NCBI GenBank assembly: GCA_023091735.1
Contig: JALKBU010001501.1
Coordinates: 1 to 10,205 of the forward strand
Source of the DNA: Trichomonas tenax
Lineage: Eukaryota; Parabasalia; Trichomonadida; Trichomonadidae
Direction of reading: 5' to 3'
DNA length: 10,205 nucleotides
Shown here: one piece after another, positions 1 through 6,370 of the stretch
How positions within the stretch are numbered: position 1 is the stretch's first letter
How the letters are laid out: each line of letters begins with the position of its first letter
Position numbers and translations under genes: made by a program
The notes under the pieces: generated by a model
What the model was told of the DNA's origin: nothing
Databases searched by the model: none
Seen by the model: the letters and a program-made list of their open reading frames with translations, nothing else

Positions 1-87
1 CATTAAAACGTATTATTTATTCATCAATGAACTCACCTTTTTTAAAAAACACAAAGATATGGTATGGCTGATGCATCATTTAAAAAC

Positions 88-640
88 TCGTCAAACTTGA
101 TGTAATGAGTAAATTCTTGCTTTGTATTGTAATTAATAGTTTCAAAACTTGTGACATATATAATTGATAACACTAAGTGATGTAAATCAAAGCTGTAATC
201 AATATAAACAGGTTGAATTATTTGCCGAAATTAATTTCATGAATTTGCTTACGCACTGATTCTACTCTTTCTTGGGCTTTTGTTGCTCTTGCAATAGCTT
301 CTTCATCGCGAGGAGTAAGTTCTTCAATCCTTTCATTCAAGTCATTTAATTGATTTGTGAGTTTCTTGATAAATTCTTTTTTAGCGTTGTAAATAACCTG
401 CTCTTTGATAACATCAGGTTCCTGTGGTGTAAAAGCGAACGCTTGCATATCGACTTGCAGAGCATCAGAAGATTTCAGCCTATCTAAAAGATCCAATTTG
501 TCTCTGACGTTCTTTTCGTCCAATATATCCTGAAACTCACTTTGGCAGTTGTTTGAGATTGTTCTTTTAAGTGCTTCAGAGAATTGTTTCGACATTTCCG
601 GAGAAAACTTAGAGCTAAGCATTCCTATCTTATCGGAGTC
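88..640 (-). repeat. Left arm of an inverted segmental duplication
   Basis: Read on the minus strand, this stretch matches the plus strand from about 9653 to the window end. The match starts at codon 36 of the Nnf1-like gene, runs through its stop codon and continues about 130 bp into the 3' flank (shared words include AATAATTCAACCTGTT and TATATTGATTAC). It fades near position 88. Small indels and many substitutions show that it is not recent. The outer boundary is uncertain because the other arm runs off the window. Confidence 0.85.
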
Positions 641-745
641 TATTGGATCTAAAACTTTTTTGATGAAGAAATCGAAAACTTCCCATAATTGAACATAAGA
701 TCCTTCACTCATTAAATTTGCCCGTTTAATATTATCTTTTGACAT
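218..745 (-). CDS. Nnf1/PMF1-like kinetochore (Mis12 complex) subunit, putative
   Basis: A 175-residue, mostly helical protein with no signal peptide or membrane segment. Residues 13-110 follow the pattern of the Nnf1/PMF1 family: an aromatic-rich first helix (residues 17-31), then a Pro-Glu-Met step at 49-51, a helix, the stretch EFQDILDEKNV at 70-80 and LDLLDRL at 84-90. Human PMF1 shows the same order of hydrophobic and acidic positions before its 'LD' motif. Residues 111-172 are a charged heptad-like coiled coil, as expected for a rod-forming Mis12-complex subunit that links the inner kinetochore to Ndc80. Length is close to the family norm of about 200. The start could be residue 1 or Met12; no good Inr precedes either. 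The family call is from memory of the pattern, not a search. A broken inverted copy lies at 9653-10075, which suggests this copy is the working one. Other possibility: an unrelated short coiled-coil protein. Confidence 0.6.
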   Translation of the reverse strand: MSKDNIKRANLMSEGSYVQLWEVFDFFIKKVLDPIDSDKIGMLSSKFSPEMSKQFSEALKRTISNNCQSEFQDILDEKNVRDKLDLLDRLKSSDALQVDMQAFAFTPQEPDVIKEQVIYNAKKEFIKKLTNQLNDLNERIEELTPRDEEAIARATKAQERVESVRKQIHEINFGK

Positions 746-954
746 TTGTCAATTTACATGACAAAAACACTTCATCATCTAAATTTTCCTAACATACATC
801 AATTCACCAAACATATCATCAATGTGACCATTAAGTATATGCCATTGGGTCTATTTCAAGTATTTTTATGAGAAATATTTTTGAATAAGATTTCACTAAA
901 AAATATGTTTGTGGTAAAAATGATGGAGTTAATTATTATATTAAAAAATCAAAC

Positions 955-958
955 TTTA
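955..958 (-). terminator. TAAA polyadenylation signal overlapping the stop codon
   Basis: The stop codon of the P-loop gene is TAA followed by A, giving TAAA. In Trichomonas the mRNA 3'-end signal is UAAA and often overlaps the stop codon, with cleavage shortly downstream. The motif is only four bases, so on its own it is weak evidence. Confidence 0.4.
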
Positions 959-3103
959 CTTCTTATGCATCTTATTCACAGCAGTCACAACAACATCACT
1001 TGTTCCCTCAGTAAGGGCGTTGAAAATATCGGTAGCCTTGTTAACAAGTAGGATCTCGATCTCCTCGGCATCATCGGCTTGGTCCTCTTCGGTACCTTTA
1101 GCGGCTTCATACTTGTCAGCAAGCTCGTTCAGCTCACGCCACATAACGAGGAATGCGGCGCATCCACCAAAGAGTGGGAATGAGATCTGGAGCTTTCTTG
1201 GGCTGTTCTCGACAGTAAGAGCGAACTCTGTTCCTTCGAATGGGTCCTCGTTAACGACATCCAATGTCGAAAGCTTGCAAATGGACTGTGTGATGTCGAC
1301 ACCATCGATGTCAGCCGGTTTCATGCACTCCGCTGAGCACTCCTGGCTCTGTGCAGCGCAGATGAAGTTGCTTGTGTTAAGAAGGATCTTAACGTTCTCA
1401 ACAACATAGAGCTCTGCTGGAGTCATCTCAGCAGCGAAGCTGTCGAAGTGGTCAGCAATAACTAAAATCCTATCGAAGCCGAAGATCTGTGAAACCTGCT
1501 GTGGGAAGGCGAGAGCGTTGGCAATGAACGCGGACTTGTCCTCCTCTCGCCAGCATTCCTGGATGAGGGCGATAAGATTGTTGAGTGAAGGAACTAAGAG
1601 CCTGAAGTCGTTCGATGCTGTGAAAGACTTCGGGAGGAGTGGATTTCCATCGACAGCATCGCAGAAAGCCTTTGAAAGGGCAGCAGCATGCTCAGAAAGC
1701 AATGGGCGCTGTGCAGAAAGGCCGGCGAATGTTGCTCTGACGAATGTTTTGTACATCTCAGAGACATCGTGGACTGTGTGGGAGTTAGAAGCGAAATCGT
1801 ATGCGAAGACAAATGTGTGCTTCCACTCTGTTCCAGCAGCGAGTTCAATGAGAGCGCGCTGTGCTGTGAGAGACAAAAGTGTGGATTTGCCTGATTTGCG
1901 TGGACCAATGATGAAAATTCTCATGCGATGGAGAACACCCTGGAGTGTTGTAAATCCATGCTTCTCCATGATTACTTCGACGATTGCGTCAAGTTCCTCA
2001 CGGAATTCGAGAGATTTATCATCATGTGTGATTCCTTGCTGCTCGAGGTATGCTGTTGTCAATAAATACCAGCGCTGCAACTGCTGCTCTTCGAGTGGAG
2101 TCAACAGCTGAAGGAGATGGCGCTGCCACTGTGAGATTTTCTGCATCGCGGAATCTTGAACACCAACGAGTTGATCAAGAATGCCTTCAAATAAGTTGGT
2201 CTTGTTCTCTTCGTCAGCGTCGAGCCTGTCATCCTTGACTGGCGTGTTTGGATTTGAATTCTTCTTGAGAATTCCCTTTGGCTTGACCTGCTCATCCTCT
2301 GCGTTGTCCTCCTCTTCAGAGGCATTTTGCTCGGCTTCTAGGCCGCGCTCTTCGGCGATATTGTCAGCATTTTGATCATCAACGTAAGATTCATTTCCTG
2401 ATGTCTCGCGATGGTGGTGGCGTGGTCTGTTAGATCTGGAGTGATGTCTATGGTGTCTGTGTGAGTGCTGAGGGACATCTTCGTTTTCTTCATCATTTTT
2501 ATTAATCGTAACTGAGCGCTGTGTTGATTGGGACTGAGCGTCGTCCTCATCTTCATCCTCATCCATCTCCTGCTCGAGCTGGATCGAGTTCTGTGTGTTA
2601 TTCGAGCTGGGTCTTCTTGAAGAAGTTGAAACTTTTCTAGAAGGAGTTCCGCTGGATTTTCTGCCCTGATTATAGACAATGTCGACAGGTTCGTCACCCT
2701 CGTCAGCGTTTAAAGCTTCGTCGTTGATCGTTGGAGAAGCGGCGGCTTTTCCGCGTGGCTGGAAGCGCTTTTGCTCCGAATCCGGTGTTTTCGCCGCCTT
2801 CAGGTTATTTGCTGTCAGCACAATATATTCGTCTTCGTCAATTTCGCGGTTTGAATTTCTCGAATTTGAATTTTTCGCACGATCTATTATTAAACTTTTG
2901 TTTTCGTAAGGTGTCGGACCATTTTGGGCCGAGCAAACAACGAGAGCAGAAGATTTGTCCGCCTTCGAAGTCTTCTTCGTTGGAATTCCAGATTGGCGGT
3001 TATTTGCAACTGCATCATCACGTTTCAGCTGTTTCGGTGGCACTCCGAAGATTTTTTCGCCACCTGAATTACGTGTACTTGATTCGCTTGTTCTTCCTTT
3101 CAT
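956..3103 (-). CDS. P-loop NTPase protein with long disordered acidic/His-rich N-terminus, function unknown
   Basis: 715 residues in two parts. Residues 1-305 are low-complexity and probably disordered: Ser/Arg/Lys-rich stretches, an acidic run around 179-189, a His/Arg-rich run at 213-231, another acidic run at 263-271, and a KGILK pentapeptide at 276-280. Residues 306-390 are helical. The NTPase core follows: a hydrophobic strand leading into Walker A GPRKSGKST (400-408, Lys406), then Walker B in ILVIADHFD (Asp551), then a further strand ending FICAAQS at 580-586. This order fits an ASCE/AAA+-like fold and suggests ATP or GTP binding; no catalytic partner domain is recognisable. An acidic stretch at 671-683 precedes the C-terminal helix. 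The gene is much richer in G+C than its flanks, with many C- and G-ending codons, which in trichomonads often marks strong expression (inference). No Inr is seen before the ATG. ORC4 was considered and not supported. I do not recognise the family. Confidence 0.88.
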   Translation of the reverse strand: MKGRTSESSTRNSGGEKIFGVPPKQLKRDDAVANNRQSGIPTKKTSKADKSSALVVCSAQNGPTPYENKSLIIDRAKNSNSRNSNREIDEDEYIVLTANNLKAAKTPDSEQKRFQPRGKAAASPTINDEALNADEGDEPVDIVYNQGRKSSGTPSRKVSTSSRRPSSNNTQNSIQLEQEMDEDEDEDDAQSQSTQRSVTINKNDEENEDVPQHSHRHHRHHSRSNRPRHHHRETSGNESYVDDQNADNIAEERGLEAEQNASEEEDNAEDEQVKPKGILKKNSNPNTPVKDDRLDADEENKTNLFEGILDQLVGVQDSAMQKISQWQRHLLQLLTPLEEQQLQRWYLLTTAYLEQQGITHDDKSLEFREELDAIVEVIMEKHGFTTLQGVLHRMRIFIIGPRKSGKSTLLSLTAQRALIELAAGTEWKHTFVFAYDFASNSHTVHDVSEMYKTFVRATFAGLSAQRPLLSEHAAALSKAFCDAVDGNPLLPKSFTASNDFRLLVPSLNNLIALIQECWREEDKSAFIANALAFPQQVSQIFGFDRILVIADHFDSFAAEMTPAELYVVENVKILLNTSNFICAAQSQECSAECMKPADIDGVDITQSICKLSTLDVVNEDPFEGTEFALTVENSPRKLQISFPLFGGCAAFLVMWRELNELADKYEAAKGTEEDQADDAEEIEILLVNKATDIFNALTEGTSDVVVTAVNKMHKK

Positions 3104-3952
3104 ATTTTTTTATTTATTTTGGTGCTAAAAAGCGGCTTTTATAAACTGAATTTTTTATTTCTTCGTAGATTTTGGATTACACATGAGTTCTTAATCCATT
3201 TTCTCAAAGAAAAATTTAAGTGTCAGTTTATTATTTCTTTAATTAATAAGGTTAATTTGTGGTAACCAAAAGTGAGTCCATACACCATTTCTTTACAGTT
3301 TTGAGCAATTTTGACATTGGTATATAATTAAGCACTACATATTATGATATGTTTATATATGATAATTTATTGTTTCTATTAAGATATGGTTAATTCTGCT
3401 TCTTTTTCATGTGCTGTATAAATTATTTTGTTGAGTAAGAAATGGAGAATATAGACTTTTTAAATACAATTCCTTCGTTACACTATGAACTAAAACATTG
3501 AGTAAGCAGTTGGATCCGTGAAAAGATAAGCTAACACTTAAATTCATAAAATATCAAAATATAATTAACGAATATCATTGATATAGAACTATTTTTTATA
3601 TTAGATCATTTACAAAATCACAAGTCAATGCTATATCTATATTACTAACGAGCAATATTCTTACCTACTATCTGTAAGATCATTAACATGTTAAACTAGA
3701 TACATTGAGTCATTCGAATAAAGATATATGAATTATGATATTGCAAATACATAGCTAAACATGTGCTGCAAATATTTCTTGTTCAGAGTTAGATAGATTA
3801 TGTATCGTTTGGTTTGTATATAAAGAATAATTGTGCCAGAAAATTTGTAAAACAAATTATTGAATTTTTCTCAGGAAAAGGATTGGTATTTTTCAAAATC
3901 ATTTTATTGTTAAGATAAACAATGTTGTCTTCTATATAAATTTAAAGTTAAA
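3104..3952. other. AT-rich intergenic spacer between divergent genes
   Basis: About 850 bp between the start of the minus-strand P-loop gene and the region of the plus-strand gene. I see no coding frame with sensible composition on either strand, no tRNA-like cloverleaf and no long repeat. The two genes diverge from here, so both promoters should lie near its ends. The sequence just upstream of the P-loop gene ATG, read on the minus strand, has no TCA-type initiator. Confidence 0.6.
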
Positions 3953-3987
3953 ATGAATAAATATTTATTCTATATTCCAAAAAAACA

Positions 3988-4000
3988 TCACTTTTTATTA
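3988..4000 (+). promoter_or_regulatory. Trichomonad initiator (Inr) core promoter element
   Basis: TCACTTTTTATTA matches the trichomonad Inr consensus TCAYTWYTCATTA at 12 of 13 positions (T for C at position 9). Its predicted transcription start, the A at 3990, lies 26 bases before the ATG at 4016. Inr elements in Trichomonas sit within a few tens of bases of the start codon, so this supports both the organism assignment and the downstream start. Confidence 0.7.
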
Positions 4001-4015
4001 CTGGATTATTTTAAA

Positions 4016-4621
4016 ATGTTCAAATCACAACATCCTCTTGAACAAGTTTACAAAAACTTGATTAATGTCGCAAAAATGCTGGAGCAGAGGGAGCTGGACA
4101 TCAACAATGTGTCTCTGGCGATTTTGGACTTAATTGATAAAAGGGTCCCTGATGAACTTCCAAATGCTGAGTCATTAACAAATTCATACGATAGAGCGAT
4201 AGACCATGTTAAGTCTTACAAAGAAAAAGTATATTGTTGCGCTGAAGATTTACGAGATATTTACGAAAGACAAAAAGCTATTGATAAAATGAATGAACTA
4301 GTAGAAGAATTACAAGAAAAGTTCACAAAAAAGAAAAATGAGTACTTACAAAACAAAGACTCCCAAGATGCAGTTAATATTTACAAAGAAGCATGTATAT
4401 TGAAGGGCAACCTATACATTTTGCTTGAAAATCTTATAGCACGAACAGAAGGCTTCAATAAATTTTTGGTAAACAGACTTACACACGCTTTCGAATTATA
4501 TTCTTCTGCATTAGAAGAATGTGCTTTTAATGAACACCTCATTTATCAGGAGCTGCATGAGAGGCTCTCAACCTACAGCAAGCATCGAAAATTACACCGT
4601 AGTGAAGAAAATCATAATTAA
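4016..4621 (+). CDS. Helical coiled-coil protein, possibly BAR/IMD-like
   Basis: 201 residues when started at the ATG at 4016. The same frame is open back to an ATG at 3953, but the Inr at 3988-4000 would put the transcription start inside that extension, and the extra 21 residues look like translated AT-rich spacer. The protein is nearly all helix with no membrane segment. Three long helices can be drawn, roughly residues 6-42, 55-115 and 119-190; the second is strongly charged and amphipathic, ending in a Lys-rich FTKKKNEYL. This three-helix shape and size recall BAR/IMD domains, which bind curved membrane as dimers and are common in trichomonads, but no diagnostic motif is present. It ends in a charged tail (HRKLHRSEENHN). 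Its stop lies seven bases from a minus-strand pseudogene facing it. Alternative: a generic coiled-coil cytoskeletal protein. Confidence 0.75.
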   Translation: MFKSQHPLEQVYKNLINVAKMLEQRELDINNVSLAILDLIDKRVPDELPNAESLTNSYDRAIDHVKSYKEKVYCCAEDLRDIYERQKAIDKMNELVEELQEKFTKKKNEYLQNKDSQDAVNIYKEACILKGNLYILLENLIARTEGFNKFLVNRLTHAFELYSSALEECAFNEHLIYQELHERLSTYSKHRKLHRSEENHN

Positions 4622-4628
4622 TTTGATG

Positions 4629-5059
4629 TTATGTGTCATTTTGATCCAAGAAGTATTGTGCTGTTTGTATCCTATGTGATGCATGCTGCTGTAGATGTGA
4701 ACAACCACAGTTGTGTAAGAAGTTTTATAGCTTGGTTCTTGAATCTATCTCTTTGAGGGCTCTGAATATCCTTCTCATTAAATACGAAGGAGTCTCATCG
4801 ATCCGGCTTCGAGTTCTTTCATCAGCCCTCATGCACACATCGTTGATAGCATGTGCAAGATTTGTCTGTTCTATTTCAACTTCTTGTCTTGGTATCACAT
4901 CGAGTGATAACTTTCACTGGATTCGCTTGCTTGGCTTCTTTGATACGCGGTTTGTGCAGTTTGTGTGGTGCTGCTGTTCTGCTCTTGCGATGGAGGCTGT
5001 TGTGGGATGCTGAGAGGTGGAAAACTTGGCGATGGAGGAAGTGGTGAAGATTGAAAAGA
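4629..5059 (-). pseudogene. Decayed tandem copy B of an unknown gene's C-terminal part
   Basis: Read on the minus strand, a Pro/Gln/Ser-rich stretch (including FPPLSIPQQPPSQEQNSS) runs to a TGA at 4895-4897. The homology then continues in another frame with QEVEIEQTNLAHAINDV and, further on, RALKEIDSR, reaches a TAA at 4725-4727, and stays open afterwards to a TAA at 4629-4631. The frameshift and the internal stop show it is broken. The same two parts, in the same order, occur in copy A at 5060-5464. The family is not recognised. Its end faces the plus-strand helical gene tail to tail. Plus-strand frames across this stretch are shadows. Confidence 0.7.
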
Positions 5060-5329
5060 TTAATATATCAATGGATGATATTTCTTATGTTCTGAAGTAA
5101 TTCTTTGCAGAATGAGAACTTCTTGAAGTGGTATGAAACCTTCACATTGAGCAAGAAGTTCTCCAATTTGCCCCCTGGAATCTATTTCTTTGACCGCTCT
5201 GATGATCCTTCACTCGAAGACTCTCGTTAAGTGTGGTGGAGTCTCCTCGATCCGACTTTGGATTCTCTTGTCAGCCCTAAAGTATACATTGTGTATTGAT
5301 ATGGCGAGGTTTGTTTGTTCGACTTCAAC
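4875..5329. repeat. Tandem duplication, about 449 bp period
   Basis: The motif TTCAAC within the QEVE[VI]EQ codons recurs at 4875 and 5324, an offset of 449 bases. Similarity between the two copies is clear over the QEVE-to-EIDSR segment and weaker over the Gln/Pro-rich segment. The span given only links the two anchor points; the true unit edges are blurred by decay. The period is not a multiple of three, in keeping with the frame change between the copies. Confidence 0.6.
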
Positions 5330-5464
5330 TTCTTGGCTTTGGATTGCTTTTAAAGATAGTTCTTCTTCTTCAAGGTCGCCATTGGTTTAAATGTCTTCAC
5401 TCCTTTGAGACACAGTTTATTTGATGCTGCTATTTTGCGTTTGATTCACTTGTGATGGAAGCTG
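5060..5464 (-). pseudogene. Decayed tandem copy A of the same unknown gene's C-terminal part
   Basis: One minus-strand frame can be read from 5464 to 5062: a Gln/Ser-rich start (QLPSQVNQTQNSS), an acidic LEEEEL, QEVEVEQTNLAISI, then RAVKEIDSRGQIGELLAQ, and finally HKKYHPLIY before TAA at 5060-5062. Internal stops lie at 5417-5419, 5387-5389 and 5210-5212. Over the shared QEVE-to-EIDSR segment it matches copy B at 34 of 50 residues by my count, after setting aside a 12-base insertion (GTCTTCGAGTGA, which itself carries a stop). The retained composition and paralogy show this was once protein-coding. The function is unknown. Confidence 0.7.
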
Positions 5465-5991
5465 GTGGAAGTACTTCTGAAATAAATAAGAAATAGAATA
5501 TCTGTTGTATATGTGTTTAATGAAAATCGTTTTCGTGTCATTCGAATATCAAAATTTCATTCTTCCCCATTAATCATCCAAACCGGTTTCAGAGTTTAGT
5601 TCAAACGCTGCAAATCTTTGTAATAATCATCGGGGCAGTAATTTACATGAGTATTTGGATTAATTGTTAAACCATTATGTGGTTTCAAATTATAATGTAA
5701 AACATATGATCTACAAAAATAGGCCACCACCTTTCCATCTTTCCATTCTGATCAGGTGTGTAAGAATCACACACACACACAAGTGCTGTCATTTAATGAT
5801 AGGAATATCCAACTTTTTTTTGAATTTAGATAGTGTAAAGTGTCAGATTTCAAAAGTCGCTCAATAAAAGGACTTAGAGTTCAGCAATAGCATACATGAT
5901 CATGATATATCACAGGAATGACACCATTCTTGTATAAAACAAATAATAGAAAATCCATAATTTGGTTTATCGTAAAATTGAATGTTCTCAT
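5465..5991 (-). pseudogene. Decayed N-terminal/middle part of the same unknown gene
   Basis: A single minus-strand frame from an ATG at 5989-5991 keeps protein-like composition for about 160 codons, with in-frame stops at 5881-5883, 5767-5769, 5752-5754, 5596-5598 and 5557-5559. Readable pieces include YKNGVIPVIYHDHVCYC, FIERLLKSDTLHYLN, KVVAYFCRSYVLHYNLKP, NYCPDDYYKDLQRLN and FDIRMTRKRFS. It leads, after a one-base frame change, into the Gln/Ser-rich start of copy A. This suggests one ancestral gene with a folded N-terminal region, a Gln/Pro/Ser-rich linker and a helical C-terminal region. I do not recognise the family. No intact copy is in the window, so the link between the pieces is inference. 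Confidence 0.5.
5768..5781. repeat. (CA)7 dinucleotide microsatellite
   Basis: Seven uninterrupted CA units. On the minus strand they read as alternating Cys-Val codons (TGTGTG) inside the decayed gene and run directly into one of its in-frame TGA stops. Slippage here may have contributed to the gene's decay. Confidence 0.85.
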
Positions 5992-6370
5992 TTATGTCGT
6001 ATTTTACTTACCAGTGCTATTATTATTTCAAGATTAAACTGTTCCATTACATATACATTTTGACGAAATCAAAAACACATTAAGTCATTATATGTGTTTT
6101 AAAGCATATGTTTGTTCCCAAGAGTACCCCATTGATAGAGCGATATGATAATTTAAGATATATCAGTAAATTTATAGATATTAAAAAGATTTTTGGAATT
6201 TAATGCAGTATTCGAATCAAACAACTATATTAGAGGGTATAACTATAGAATATTGCTAAAGAAACTATCGAAATTGTGTTATATTCTTCGGAAAATTAAT
6301 CATAAAAATGCAATGATGGGATTGCTTCTTAGATGCTAAAGAAATCATAAAAAGTATTTATATATATATT
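5992..6370. other. AT-rich spacer without a supported gene
   Basis: About 380 bp between the start of the decayed minus-strand gene and the stop codon of the propeller gene. Short minus-strand stretches near 6080-6160 have faintly protein-like composition and could be further remains of the pseudogene, but frames and stops are too broken to support a call. Confidence 0.5.
6357..6360 (-). terminator. Candidate TAAA polyadenylation signal
   Basis: A TAAA lies ten bases after the TGA stop of the propeller gene, at the spacing expected of the trichomonad 3'-end signal. In AT-rich DNA such a short match is common by chance. Confidence 0.3.

Noticed and set aside
1020..2111. Long plus-strand open frames opposite the P-loop gene (1020-1409, 1518-2111)
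   Set aside because: They mirror a G+C-rich gene with strong codon bias, which keeps antisense frames open. Their products are Ser/Cys-rich with no recognisable motif, and no Inr precedes them.
956..3103. P-loop protein as origin recognition complex subunit ORC4
   Set aside because: Walker A resembles the GPRGSGKT of ORC4, but the rest of the ORC4 AAA+ core and its winged-helix region are not seen, and the spacing from Walker A to Walker B (about 145 residues) is too long.
4711..5390. Two similar plus-strand frames (4711-5013 and 5190-5390) sharing GVSSIRL and ARFVCS
   Set aside because: Their similarity comes from the tandem minus-strand pseudogene copies. The minus-strand reading is longer and has far more protein-like composition.
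5664..5867. Plus-strand 67-residue frame
   Set aside because: It lies antisense to the decayed gene at 5465-5991, spans the CA microsatellite and has no protein-like features.
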